A DNA stretch of 64,000 bases from Streptomyces sp. NBC_01241 (lineage in GTDB: Bacteria > Actinomycetota > Actinomycetes > Streptomycetales > Streptomycetaceae), in NCBI RefSeq assembly GCF_041435435.1, contig NZ_CP108494.1, positions 7,226,501-7,290,500 on the forward strand, given 5' to 3'. Each line of letters starts with the position of its first letter. The first letter of the stretch is position 1. The notes beneath the pieces are model-generated. The model saw nothing but the letters and a program-made list of their open reading frames with translations. It did not search any database and was not told where the DNA came from. Shown one piece after another: positions 55,047-63,862 of this stretch. The position numbers and the translations under genes are program-made.

Positions 55047-57569
55047 GTGGTGACCAGTATGGCGTCCGCAGGCCCGCAGTCGGCGCCCGGAGCCGAACCG
55101 TCGCAGCCCAGCAGCCCTCAGCACTCCTTCGACGCGGCGAACGACGCGACCGCGGTGGTCGCCGGGACCGGAACGGTCATCGGCTGGACGCACAGCGCGC
55201 AGGAACTGCTCGGCTACGGCGCGGCGGAGGTGGTCGGGCGCCCCGCCGGCTTCCTCCTCGCCATGCCCGGGGATCCGGCACGGGTGGCGGGCATCGCCGA
55301 ACGCTGCCGCACGGGCGTGGGATGGAGCGGTGTCGCCACCGTGCGGCGGCGCGACGGGCAGCGGATCGAAGTGGATCTGCGGGTCTCGGCCGCGTTCCAC
55401 CTGGACGGCAACGAGTGCTTCCTGGTCTCCGGGCGTGAACGGAGGCCGGAGTGGGCCGTCGGGCAGTCCGTGGTCGACGCCTTCCTGACCAGCTCACCGA
55501 TCGGGATCGCGGTGCTGGACCCGCAGCTGCGCTACGTCTGGCTGAACGACACCCTGGAACGCATCGGCGGCGTCCCGCGGGCACAGAGGGTGGGCCGCGG
55601 ACTGGCCGAAGTGCTCCCGGGAATGGCGGCCGACGCCCTGGAGACCCAGATGCGGCGGGTGCTGGACACCGGGGTCCCCGTCATCGACTACGAGTACAGG
55701 GGCTGGAGCTGGGCCGATCCGCACCGGGAGCGCGCCTACTCCACGTCGTTCTTCCCCCTGGTCGAAGGCGATGGCACCGTCACCGGCCTCTGCTACATGG
55801 TCCTGGACGTCACCGACCGGTGGAAGGCTCAGCAGCGCCTGGCCCTGGCCAATGACGCCGGAGCGAGCATCGGCTCCACCCTGGACGTGCTGCGCACCGC
55901 TCAGGAGCTGGCCGACTTCGCGGTGCCGCGGTTCGCCGACTTCGTCGTCGTCGACCTTTTGGAGCCGGTCGCCAGCCCGGAGGAGCCCGGCCGGTGGCCT
56001 CTCGGCCCGTGGCCTGCCGGTACATGGCCTGCCGGCGCGCCGGCCCGGCCGATGCTGCGCCGCGCGGGAATGAGTTCGGTCCGGGAGGGCTGCCCGGAGG
56101 CGATCCACCGGGTCGGGGACCTGGTGGACTCCGTTCCCCCGTCCCACGACGTCCGGTTCCTCAGAGAGGGCGAACCCCTCCTGGTCCCGGTCCTCGACTC
56201 CGTCAGGCGGCTGTGGGACGTCGAGCAGCCCGCCAGGGCGGCGACCATCCGCGAGTTCGGTTTCCACTCACTCATCGCCGTACCCATGCGGGCCCGGGAC
56301 ACGATGCTCGGCCTGACCACCTTCATACGATCGGTGAACCTGGTCCCTTTCGAACCCGACGACGTCCTGCCGGCCCGCGAAGTGGTGGCACGGGCGGCGG
56401 TGTGCGTGGACAACGCCCGCCGCTACACCCGCGAGCACGCCGCGGCGCTGACCCTCCAGCGCAGTCTGCTCCCGCACACACTGCCCGGAGGGATGGCCCT
56501 GGACGTGGCGTCCTCGTACCTCCCGGCGGACGCCAAGGACGGAGTCGGGGGCGACTGGTTCGATGTGATCCCGCTGTCCGGCGCCCGGGTCGCCCTGGTC
56601 GTCGGCGATGTCGTCGGCCACGGCATCAGCGCCGCCGCGACCATGGGCAGGCTCCGCACCGCCGTGCACACCCTCGCCGACATGGACCTTCCCCCCGACG
56701 AACTGCTGGCCCACCTCGACGACCTCGTCCTCCGGCTGGGCGACGAGGAACCCGACGGCGAGGCGAGCGGCACGACCGTGCTCGGCGCCACCTGCCTGTA
56801 CGCGGTCTACGACCCGGTCACCCAGCTCTGCACGATGGCCCGCGCCGGCCATCCGCCCCCCGTCGTCGTCTTCCCGGACGGGCGTGTCAGCTTTCCCGAA
56901 CTGCCCGCAGGGCCCCCGCTCGGCCTGGGCGGGATGCCCTTCGAGACGGCGGAGCTCACGCTGCCGGAAGGCAGCCTGATCGGCCTCTACACCAACGGCC
57001 TCATCGAAGGCAGGGACCGGGACGTCGATCTCGGCATGACTCGCCTCGGCGCCGCCCTGTCGCAGTGCGGACTCTCCCTCGACGCACTGTGCGCGACGGT
57101 CGTCGACCAGCTGCTCCCCGTACCGCAGCCCGACGACGTCGCCCTGCTGCTCGCCCGTACGCACGAGCTGAGCGCCGACCACGTCGTCTCCTGGGAGGTG
57201 CCCTCCGACCCGGCCGCCGTCGCGGGCGTCCGGACCCGCACGGCACGCGTGCTGAGGACCTGGGGCCTGGAGGAGCTGGAGATGACGACCGAGCTGATCG
57301 TCAGCGAACTGGTCACCAACGCGGTGCGCTACGCCGTCGGCCCGATCAGGCTGCGGCTGCTGCGCCAGTCCGTCCTGATCTGCGAGGTCTCCGACGCCAG
57401 CAGCACCTCTCCCCGGCTGCGGCACGCCAGGACGACCGACGAGGGCGGTCGCGGCCTCTTCCTCGTCGCCCAGCTGACCCGCCGCTGGGGCACCCGCTAC
57501 ACACCCGAAGGCAAGATCATCTGGACCGAGCAGGAACTTCCGGGGACGATGACGCGACGACCCCTATGA
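55047..57569 (+). CDS. SpoIIE/RsbU-type phosphatase with PAS, GAF and anti-sigma kinase domains
   Basis: An 840-residue soluble regulator starting at GTG 55047 (GGAG 7 bases upstream). Order: PAS 1 (~20-125, ELLGYGAAEVVGRPAGFLL), PAS 2 (~145-270, SPIGIAVLDPQLRYVWLND), GAF (~280-460), SpoIIE-type PP2C (~475-690: GVGGDWFDVIPLSGARVALV, VGDVVGHGISAAATM), and a C-terminal HATPase_c of RsbW type (~710-835: ELIVSELVTNAVRYA, GRGLFLVAQLTRRWG). Such proteins dephosphorylate anti-anti-sigma factors and can also phosphorylate them, linking signals to sigma-factor release in Streptomyces. The substrate is not encoded nearby. Confidence 0.92.
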   Translation: MVTSMASAGPQSAPGAEPSQPSSPQHSFDAANDATAVVAGTGTVIGWTHSAQELLGYGAAEVVGRPAGFLLAMPGDPARVAGIAERCRTGVGWSGVATVRRRDGQRIEVDLRVSAAFHLDGNECFLVSGRERRPEWAVGQSVVDAFLTSSPIGIAVLDPQLRYVWLNDTLERIGGVPRAQRVGRGLAEVLPGMAADALETQMRRVLDTGVPVIDYEYRGWSWADPHRERAYSTSFFPLVEGDGTVTGLCYMVLDVTDRWKAQQRLALANDAGASIGSTLDVLRTAQELADFAVPRFADFVVVDLLEPVASPEEPGRWPLGPWPAGTWPAGAPARPMLRRAGMSSVREGCPEAIHRVGDLVDSVPPSHDVRFLREGEPLLVPVLDSVRRLWDVEQPARAATIREFGFHSLIAVPMRARDTMLGLTTFIRSVNLVPFEPDDVLPAREVVARAAVCVDNARRYTREHAAALTLQRSLLPHTLPGGMALDVASSYLPADAKDGVGGDWFDVIPLSGARVALVVGDVVGHGISAAATMGRLRTAVHTLADMDLPPDELLAHLDDLVLRLGDEEPDGEASGTTVLGATCLYAVYDPVTQLCTMARAGHPPPVVVFPDGRVSFPELPAGPPLGLGGMPFETAELTLPEGSLIGLYTNGLIEGRDRDVDLGMTRLGAALSQCGLSLDALCATVVDQLLPVPQPDDVALLLARTHELSADHVVSWEVPSDPAAVAGVRTRTARVLRTWGLEELEMTTELIVSELVTNAVRYAVGPIRLRLLRQSVLICEVSDASSTSPRLRHARTTDEGGRGLFLVAQLTRRWGTRYTPEGKIIWTEQELPGTMTRRPL

Positions 57570-57611
57570 CCCTCCCGATGGGCCGTCCGCAGCCAGGAAT
57601 CCGGCGCTCGG

Positions 57612-58667
57612 TCACGGCACCCGGGCTGTCCACTCCGCGGTGCCGAACTTCGTACGTACGAGGTCCTCGGCCCGGGCCATCTCCTTGTCCGTCACCTTGC
57701 CCTGCGTGAGGCCGTGCCGGGTGCGGAAGGATTCGATCATCCGCTCGATGACGGCCTCGCGCGCCAGCCCGGTCTGACGGCGCAACGGATCGACGCGCTT
57801 CTTCGCGCTCTTGGTGCCCTTGTCGGAGAGCTTCTCCTTGCCGATGCGGAGCACCTCCAGCATCTTGTCGGCGTCGATGTCGTACGACATCGTCACGTGG
57901 TGCAGAACGGCACCCTCCCCGCCGACCACGCGCTTCTGAGCCGCTCCCGCGATCTTCCCCGCGTCCGTGGCGATGTCGTTGAGCGGCTGGTACCAGGCCT
58001 TGATGCCCATGTCGGCGAGGGCACCGAGCACCCAGTCGTCGAGATAGGCGTAGCTGTCGGCGAACGAGAGGCCCGAGACGAGCGAGTCCGGGACGGAGAG
58101 CGAGTACGTGATGGTGTTGCCGGGCTCCACGAACATGGCCCCACCACCGGATATGCGGCGGACGACGTTGATGCCGTGGCGCTGCGCACCTGCCGGGTCG
58201 ACCTCGTTGCGCAACGACTGGAAACTGCCGATGATCACGGCGGGGGAGGCCCACTCCCACACCCGGAGCGTCGGCGGACGCCGGCCCGCGGCGACCTCGG
58301 CGGTGATGACCTCGTCGAGGGCCATGTGGAGCGCGGGGGACTGCGGGGCCTCGTGGATGAGCTGCCAGTCGTAGTCGCTCCACTCGGTGGCGTGCGCGAG
58401 GGCCCGGCGCACGGCGACGGCGACGCCCTCGGAGCTGAGGCCGAGCATCACGGTCGAGGCGGGGAGAGCCGCGTCGATCCGGGCGGCGAGAGCGGCGGTG
58501 CCGGTGTGGGCCGGGGCACCTTCCAGCGCCGCGTCGATCGCGAGAATCGCCTCGTCGGGCTCCAGGAAGAAGTCCCCGGCCACCCGTACGTTGCGCAACG
58601 CCCCGCCCTCGACGTCCAGATCGACGACGACGAGCTTGCCGCCCGGGACCTTGTACTCACCGTGCAC
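57612..58667 (-). CDS. lipoate-protein ligase A family protein
   Basis: A 351-residue protein of the BPL/LplA/LipB superfamily. An N-terminal ~85-residue domain (KLVVVDLDVEGGALRNVRVA) precedes the catalytic domain with ALHMALDEVI, VIIGSFQSLRNEVD, VVRRISGGGAMFVEPGN (the RR.SGGG lipoyl-AMP motif) and a lysine in DAGKIAGAAQKRV. ATG 58673 has GGAGG only one base upstream, while GTG 58667 is 7 bases away, so I chose GTG. It would attach lipoate or octanoate to 2-oxo acid dehydrogenases or GcvH. Downstream lies the SpoIIE gene, convergent. Confidence 0.85.
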   Translation of the reverse strand: MHGEYKVPGGKLVVVDLDVEGGALRNVRVAGDFFLEPDEAILAIDAALEGAPAHTGTAALAARIDAALPASTVMLGLSSEGVAVAVRRALAHATEWSDYDWQLIHEAPQSPALHMALDEVITAEVAAGRRPPTLRVWEWASPAVIIGSFQSLRNEVDPAGAQRHGINVVRRISGGGAMFVEPGNTITYSLSVPDSLVSGLSFADSYAYLDDWVLGALADMGIKAWYQPLNDIATDAGKIAGAAQKRVVGGEGAVLHHVTMSYDIDADKMLEVLRIGKEKLSDKGTKSAKKRVDPLRRQTGLAREAVIERMIESFRTRHGLTQGKVTDKEMARAEDLVRTKFGTAEWTARVP

Positions 58668-58761
58668 AGCCATGCCTCCAGATCCACCGGATTCCTTTAC
58701 GAATCGGCACCGATCAGGCACAACGCCCCTGCCGCGCGATTTAATCCGCTGTTCCCATGGG

Positions 58762-58843
58762 GCCTCGCGTGCCTCCGGGCCTCGCGTGCCTCCGGGTCCC
58801 GCGTGCCTCCGGGTCCCGCGCGGCCCGGGTCCCGCGCGGCCCG
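58762..58843. repeat. tandem 17-bp repeats in the lipoate ligase upstream region
   Basis: Two exact units of GCCTCGCGTGCCTCCGG, a third GTCCCGCGTGCCTCCGG, then two shorter 15-16-bp variants built on GTCCCGCGCGGCCCGG. It lies about 95 bp upstream of the lipoate ligase start and could vary in copy number. Confidence 0.85.
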
Positions 58844-59003
58844 AAGGAGCGCCACCGTCGAACCAGGCGGACTTGTAGGCGCCGCTCACGGGAACCTGGA
58901 GTGTGCGCGGCGTGGTGTTCGGGAAGCTGGACGGCCCGCGCCGCCGAGGGCGGCTGACGCCCTCGCGCCGGGGGGCGAGTTGGACGTGTCCCTCATCGAC
59001 AGG

Positions 59004-59051
59004 ACGGTCCGGGGCCGTGCGGTGGGTGGACACCACGCGGCCCCGGACCGT
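59004..59051. terminator. hairpin terminator downstream of etfA
   Basis: ACGGTCCGGGGCCG and its complement, a 14-bp perfect stem with a 20-base loop, ending 28 bp beyond the etfA stop. Confidence 0.75.
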
Positions 59052-59078
59052 TTGGGACGCTGTTTCGAGGGGGGTGGG

Positions 59079-60041
59079 TCAGCCCTTGCGGGTCTTGACC
59101 TCTTCGGTGAGCTGGGGCACGACCTGGAAGAGGTCGCCGACGACTCCGTAGTCGACGAGGTCGAAGATCGGGGCCTCGGCGTCCTTGTTGATCGCGACGA
59201 TCGTCTTGGACGTCTGCATGCCCGCCCGGTGCTGGATCGCCCCGGAGATACCGGACGCGATGTACAGCTGCGGCGAGACGGACTTGCCGGTCTGGCCGAC
59301 CTGGTTGGAGTGCGGGTACCAGCCCGCGTCCACCGCCGCCCGCGACGCACCGACCGCCGCACCGAGCGAGTCCGCCAGCGCCTCGATGACCGCGAAGTTC
59401 TCGGCGCCGTTGACACCCCGCCCACCCGAGACGACGATCGCGGCCTCGGTCAGCTCCGGACGCCCCGTCGACTCACGCGCAGCACGGGAAACGACCCGGG
59501 TGCCGGTGGCCTGCCCGGAGAACGACACCACCAGCTCCTGGACCGCACCCGCGGCCGGAGCGGCCTCCACGGCGGCGGAGTTCGGCTTGACCGTGATCAC
59601 CGGAACACCCTTCGACACCCGGGACCTGGTCGTGAACGACGCGGCGAACGCGGACTGCGTGGCGACCGGACCCTGCTCACCGGCCTCCAGATCCACCGCG
59701 TCCGTGATGATCCCCGAACCGATCCGGACCGCGAGACGCGCCGCGATCTCCTTGCCCTCCGCGGACGAGGGAACCAGCACCGCGACCGGCGAGACCGCCT
59801 CGACCGCCGCCTGCAGCGCATCGACCTTCGGCACCACCAGATACTCACCGAACTCCGGCGCGTCAGCCGTCAGGACCCGCACCGCACCATGCTCGGCCAG
59901 CACCCCGGCCGTGCCCGCGGCACCCGCACCCAACGCGAGCGCGACCGGCTCACCGACACGACGCGCCAGCGTCAGCAGCTCCAGCGTGGGCTTGCGGACA
60001 GCACCATCCACGTGATCGACAAAAACGAGAACTTCAGCCAT
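59079..60041 (-). CDS. etfA: electron transfer flavoprotein alpha subunit
   Basis: A 320-residue ETF alpha chain that carries FAD and shuttles electrons from acyl-CoA dehydrogenases to the quinone pool. The N-terminal domain (VLVFVDHVDGAVRKPTLELL) is followed by the FAD domain: VVSGGRGVNGAENFAVIEAL, GASRAAVDAGWYPHSNQVGQ, TGKSVSPQLYIASGISGAIQ, QTSKTIVAINKDAEAPIFD. It follows etfB after 163 bp and ends at a strong hairpin. Confidence 0.95.
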   Translation of the reverse strand: MAEVLVFVDHVDGAVRKPTLELLTLARRVGEPVALALGAGAAGTAGVLAEHGAVRVLTADAPEFGEYLVVPKVDALQAAVEAVSPVAVLVPSSAEGKEIAARLAVRIGSGIITDAVDLEAGEQGPVATQSAFAASFTTRSRVSKGVPVITVKPNSAAVEAAPAAGAVQELVVSFSGQATGTRVVSRAARESTGRPELTEAAIVVSGGRGVNGAENFAVIEALADSLGAAVGASRAAVDAGWYPHSNQVGQTGKSVSPQLYIASGISGAIQHRAGMQTSKTIVAINKDAEAPIFDLVDYGVVGDLFQVVPQLTEEVKTRKG

Positions 60042-60204
60042 GAGACTTCAATCTCCTGCGAGTTGCGAAGAAAAACGAGAACAGGAACACAGGGACGACA
60101 CCAGCACCAGCACCGGCACCGGCACCGGCACCGGGACGGGGGCCGCCGCAGTCAGGACCGGGCCGCAGCCGAGACCGCAGTCAGGACCGGGGCCTGGTCC
60201 GGGG
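60042..60204. repeat. repeat-rich spacer between etfB and etfA
   Basis: Contains about six CACCGG/CACCAG hexamers in a row (60102-60135) and two copies of CCGCAGTCAGGACCGGG (60146 and 60175). No gene. Spacers of this kind between etf genes are simple-sequence expansions. Confidence 0.7.
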
Positions 60205-60990
60205 TCAGATGAACTTCTGACCCGCCAGGAACTCGGCCAGCTGCTTGCCGCCCTCGCCCTCGTCCTTGACGATCGTGCCCGCCGTACGGGCCGGACGCGC
60301 CGCCGCCGCATCGACCACGGTCCACGCACCCGCCAGACCGACCTCGTCCGCCTCGATCCCCAGATCCTCCAGATCCCAGGACTCCACCGGCTTCTTCTTC
60401 GCCGCCATGATCCCCTTGAACGAGGGATACCGCGCCTCACCCGACTGGTCCGTCACCGACACCACCGCCGGAAGCGAAGCCTCCAACCGCTCCGACGCCG
60501 TGTCACCGTCACGCCGGCCCCGCACGACCCCGTCCGCCACCGACACCTCCGACAGCAACGTCACCTGCGGAACACCCAGACGCTCCGCCAGCAGCGCCGG
60601 AACCACACCCATCGTCCCGTCCGTCGACGCCATACCAGCGATCACCAGGTCGAAACCGGCCTTCTCGACCGCCTTCGCCAGCACCAGCGACGTACCCATG
60701 ACATCCGTGCCGTGCAGACCGTCGTCCTCGACATGAACAGCCTTGTCCGCACCCATCGACAACGCCTTGCGCAACGCGTCCTTCGCATCCTCCGGACCCA
60801 CCGTCAACACAGTGATCTCCGCACCGTCCGCCGCATCCGCGATCTGCAGCGCCTGCTCCACCGCGTACTCGTCGAGCTCCGACAGCAGACCGTCGACATC
60901 CTCACGATCCAGAGTCAGGTCATCGGCGAAATGCCGGTCCCCCGTGGCGTCGGGCACGTACTTCACACAGACAACGATCCTCAAGCTCAC
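60205..60990 (-). CDS. etfB: electron transfer flavoprotein beta subunit
   Basis: A 261-residue ETF beta chain starting at GTG 60990 (AGGAGAG 6 bases upstream). It shows RIVVCVKYVPDATGDRHF, VDGLLSELDEYAVEQALQIA, the AMP-binding region GFDLVIAGMASTDGTMG and the dehydrogenase-recognition loop with VPQVTLLSEV. It pairs with EtfA. The promoter region contains GGCACT-C-AGTACC, an imperfect form of the TetR operator, so the neighbouring regulator may control etfBA. Confidence 0.95.
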   Translation of the reverse strand: MSLRIVVCVKYVPDATGDRHFADDLTLDREDVDGLLSELDEYAVEQALQIADAADGAEITVLTVGPEDAKDALRKALSMGADKAVHVEDDGLHGTDVMGTSLVLAKAVEKAGFDLVIAGMASTDGTMGVVPALLAERLGVPQVTLLSEVSVADGVVRGRRDGDTASERLEASLPAVVSVTDQSGEARYPSFKGIMAAKKKPVESWDLEDLGIEADEVGLAGAWTVVDAAAARPARTAGTIVKDEGEGGKQLAEFLAGQKFI

Positions 60991-61033
60991 GCCGGCTCTC
61001 CTACCTGGGTATGGTCCGTACGGACGACGATAT

Positions 61034-61046
61034 GGCACTCAGTACC
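61034..61046. promoter_or_regulatory. imperfect TetR operator before etfB/tetR
   Basis: GGCACTCAGTACC, one mismatch from the palindrome GGCACT-C-AGTGCC, with another AGTGCC half-site at 61063-61068. It lies between the divergent etfB and tetR genes. Confidence 0.55.
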
Positions 61047-61099
61047 CTCTGTAAAGGAACCTAGTGCCAGAAGGGGCCTTCCGGTGCTACGTTCCCCGC

Positions 61100-61801
61100 A
61101 TGACTGACGCAAGCAAACCGGCGAAGAAGGCCCCCATGCGGGAGGTGCTCGCCCAGGCTGCCTTCCAGCTCTTCCTGGAGCGGGGCTTCGAGCAGACCAC
61201 GGTGGACGACATCGTGGCGCGGGCCGGGGTCGGGCGCCGGTCGTTCTTCCGGTACTTCCCGTCCAAGGAGGACGCGGTCTTCCCGGATCACGAACGCTGT
61301 CTCGCCGACATGACCGCCTTCCTGGCGACGGTCGGTGACGCGGAGCCGGTCGACGCGGTGTGCGACGCGGCCCGGCTCGTCCTGCGGATGTACTCCGCCA
61401 ACCCCGAATTCTCCGTCCAGCGCTACCGGCTCACCCGGGAGGTGCCCGGACTGCGCACCTACGAACTGTCCGTCGTGCGCCGCTACGAGCAGACGCTGGC
61501 CGGCTATCTCCGGGACCGGTACGGCGCGTCGGGGGACGGTGCGTTGCGGGCCGAGGTGATTGCCGCGTCCGTCGTCGCCGCGCACAACAACGGGCTGCGG
61601 ACCTGGCTGCGTTCGGGCGGTGACGGGGACGCGGAGGCCGCGGTGGATCACACCCTCGGGCTGGTGCGCCAGGTGTGGGGGAGCGCGGCGGCCGGGGGCG
61701 CGCCCTCGCCCGACGACGACGTGGTCGTCATGGTCGCGGCGAAGGGCGCTCCGATGTGGCGCGTCGTGCAGCAGATCGAGTCGGCCCTGGGCCAGGGCTG
61801 A
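61100..61801 (+). CDS. TetR-family transcriptional regulator
   Basis: A 233-residue TetR protein. The HTH reads QAAFQLFLERGFEQTTVDDI, VARAGVGRRSFFRYFPSKED. The ligand domain is helical with RYRLTREVPGLRTYELSVVRRYEQ. It is flanked by copies of GGCACT-C-AGTGCC on both sides, the best candidates for its operator. No Shine-Dalgarno sequence is obvious before ATG 61100, so it may be leaderless or start at GTG 61064. Linked to etfBA and a DUF35 gene, it probably responds to an acyl-CoA or similar metabolite; that is inference. Confidence 0.9.
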   Translation: MTDASKPAKKAPMREVLAQAAFQLFLERGFEQTTVDDIVARAGVGRRSFFRYFPSKEDAVFPDHERCLADMTAFLATVGDAEPVDAVCDAARLVLRMYSANPEFSVQRYRLTREVPGLRTYELSVVRRYEQTLAGYLRDRYGASGDGALRAEVIAASVVAAHNNGLRTWLRSGGDGDAEAAVDHTLGLVRQVWGSAAAGGAPSPDDDVVVMVAAKGAPMWRVVQQIESALGQG

Positions 61802-61822
61802 CACCTGACCGTACGATCATCT

Positions 61823-61858
61823 GGCACTCAGTGCCTTTACCTTTCGGCACTCAGTGTC
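61823..61858. promoter_or_regulatory. two tandem TetR operators before the DUF35 gene
   Basis: GGCACTCAGTGCC (perfect) at 61823 and GGCACTCAGTGTC at 61846, 23 bp apart, so on about the same helix face. They precede the DUF35 gene by 64 bp. Confidence 0.65.
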
Positions 61859-61921
61859 CTATGGTGCGGACGCGCCGACGTGCAGGTGCGGCGTGTCCGA
61901 GGCGAGCGCAGGGGGTCGCAC

Positions 61922-62305
61922 ATGTCCCAGTCATCAAGTGGCACCGTGCAGACGGTGCATGAGGAAGCCGGCCTGCACTACCACCGGTGCCGCTGGTGCG
62001 GCACCGCCTCCTTCCGGAGGCTGCTGTGTCCGGTGTGCGCATCGAGTGATCTGAAACCCGAACACAGCGCCGGGCTGGGCGTCGTGGTGAGGTCCGGGGT
62101 CGTGCACCGCTACACGGAAACGGCGCGCAACGAGTCCCTCGTCCGGCTCCCCGAGGGCTTCGTGTTCCGCTGCCGCGTCGTCGGCGCCGCGCCGCACCTG
62201 GTGTCGCCCGGTGCCCGGGTCCGCCCGGTCGCCGGTGGTGATCCGGATGCGGGCGAGGTGGTCTTCGAGCTCTGCGAACCACCCGCGCGCGACGAGTGGT
62301 TCTGA
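61922..62305 (+). CDS. DUF35-type zinc ribbon/OB-fold protein
   Basis: A 127-residue protein with an N-terminal zinc ribbon (YHRCRWCGTASFRRLLCPVC, four Cys) and an OB-fold (GVVVRSGVVHRYTETARNES, LPEGFVFRCRVVGAAP). DUF35 proteins are CoA-binding partners of thiolases and acyl-CoA dehydrogenases, where they channel acyl-CoA substrates. No thiolase is next to it in this window. Its upstream region has two copies of the TetR palindrome, so repression by the adjacent regulator is likely. RBS GGGGG is poorly defined. Confidence 0.8.
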   Translation: MSQSSSGTVQTVHEEAGLHYHRCRWCGTASFRRLLCPVCASSDLKPEHSAGLGVVVRSGVVHRYTETARNESLVRLPEGFVFRCRVVGAAPHLVSPGARVRPVAGGDPDAGEVVFELCEPPARDEWF

Positions 62306-62417
62306 TCGTTCTCGTGGTTCTTTCCGGCCCCGGCCGTCATGGGTCCGCCCTTCGCGTAGATGAAGTAAACGGCGCGGCCCGGGAGCCGACATCGTCCTTC
62401 GACGTCCACACATTTGG

Positions 62418-63692
62418 TCAGCGATGCCGTGGGCAATCGCCCGGCGTATACGGGGGAACAGCCCCGAGCCGGTCGACGGCCGCTGCTGTCAGTGCGGTGA
62501 TCGCCGGGGGCAGGGCCGTGCGGATGTCCGGGGCGAAATGGGGGGAATGGTTGGGCGGGAGGAGTGCGGGGGAGACGGCCCACTGCTTTGGGCTCGCGGT
62601 CCCGAACATCCAGTAGACCAGGGGGATTCCGGCCTCACCGTGCACGGCGAGGCCCGCATCGCCGTAGAGGGGGAAGTCCTCGGCCGCCATCGACGGCGGC
62701 CAGGTGCCGACCCGTTGCGGGCCGTAGAGGGCGGTGTGAACGTTGCGGATCGCCCGGGTCGTGGCGGGGTCGCCCCACAGCGCGGGTGAGCGGGACACCG
62801 TCGTGAGGTCCGGTTCGCGCGGGCAGGCCGCGGCGCCGCACTCGGCCCGTACGATCCGCTCCACCGCCGCCAGGGCACGGTTCAGGGACTCGTCGGTGAG
62901 CGCCCGCAGACCGATGCCGAGTTCGGCCGTGTCCGGGACCACGTTCACCGCCGTGCCCGCCCGCACGGTGCCGACGGTCAGGGTGACCTGTTCGGCGGGA
63001 GCGCTCTCGCGGGAGACGACGGTCTGGAGACGGCTGATCACGGCCGCCGCCGTCACCACGGGGTCCACGGTGAGGTGGGGGGTGGCGGCGTGGCCGCCCC
63101 GGCCGTGCAGTACGACGCTCAGGGCCGCGCTCGCCGCGGCGACCGGGCCGTGGCCGCTGCCGTGCGCGACCATTCCCGCGGGCAGCGGTGCCGTGTGCTG
63201 GGCCAGGACGACGTCCGGTCTGCCGAAGCGCGCGTACAGGCCGTCGTCCAGCATCGCGCGGGCTCCCGTCAGGGTCTCCTCGGCCGGCTGGCCGAGGACG
63301 ACGAGGGTGCCGCGCCAGTGCGCGGTGGTGCGGGCCAGCAGGTCCGCCGTGCCGGCCGCGGCGGCCAGGTGCAGGTCGTGGCCGCAGGCGTGCATGGCGC
63401 CGTTGTCGCTCGCGTACGGGAGGCCGGTGACCTCCTCCAGGGGCAGGGCGTCCAACTCGGCGCGCACGTACACGCGCGGGCCCTCGCCGTTGCGGAGTTC
63501 ACCGACCACACCATGGCCTCCGATGCCGCGGGTCACCTCGCAGCCGAGGGCGGCGAGCCGGTCGGCGAACAGTGCCGCCGTACGGCGCTCCTCGCCGGAG
63601 AGCTCCGGGTTGCGGTGGACGTCCAGGTAGAGGGTGAGAGCCGGGCGGACCACCTCGTCGGCGCGGGCGAGAGTGGGGTGGGTCTGGGGCAT
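62418..63692 (-). CDS. M20-family amidohydrolase (hippurate/indole-acetyl-amino acid hydrolase type)
   Basis: A 424-residue metal-dependent peptidase. Metal-binding features are ACGHDLHLAAAAGTADLL with the first His/Asp, AEETLTGARAMLDDGL with the Glu pair, and HTAPLPAGMVAHGSG. The dimerisation domain has GRGGHAATPHLTVDPVVTAA and the late SMAAEDFPLY carries the conserved AEDF. The start is ATG 63692 with GGAG 8 bases upstream. It removes acyl groups from N-acyl amino acids. It is divergent from the thiopeptide-type precursor gene. Confidence 0.92.
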   Translation of the reverse strand: MPQTHPTLARADEVVRPALTLYLDVHRNPELSGEERRTAALFADRLAALGCEVTRGIGGHGVVGELRNGEGPRVYVRAELDALPLEEVTGLPYASDNGAMHACGHDLHLAAAAGTADLLARTTAHWRGTLVVLGQPAEETLTGARAMLDDGLYARFGRPDVVLAQHTAPLPAGMVAHGSGHGPVAAASAALSVVLHGRGGHAATPHLTVDPVVTAAAVISRLQTVVSRESAPAEQVTLTVGTVRAGTAVNVVPDTAELGIGLRALTDESLNRALAAVERIVRAECGAAACPREPDLTTVSRSPALWGDPATTRAIRNVHTALYGPQRVGTWPPSMAAEDFPLYGDAGLAVHGEAGIPLVYWMFGTASPKQWAVSPALLPPNHSPHFAPDIRTALPPAITALTAAAVDRLGAVPPYTPGDCPRHR

Positions 63693-63862
63693 ATCGGGGC
63701 TCCTCGGCGGATGTGTGCGGCCGTTGCTGTCGGGTGCTGGCGCGGCGTGCCAGCGATGTGTGTGCGGGAGGCATGCCGAACGGTGAGCGGTGGCCGGTGG
63801 AATGAGTGGCACACACCGGTAGCCGGCGAGCCCGGCCCGGGCCCCGATCAGGAGGAGACACC

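Larger units (their letters stand above)
58668..59078. other. intergenic region with tandem repeats and a terminator
   Basis: No gene found. It holds the 17-bp tandem repeats (58762-58843), the etfA terminator hairpin (59004-59051) and presumably the promoter of the lipoate ligase gene. Confidence 0.6.

Noticed and set aside
60102-60135. CACCGG hexamer run between etfB and etfA as a coding repeat or regulatory array
   Set aside because: It lies in a spacer with no open gene and looks like simple-sequence expansion.
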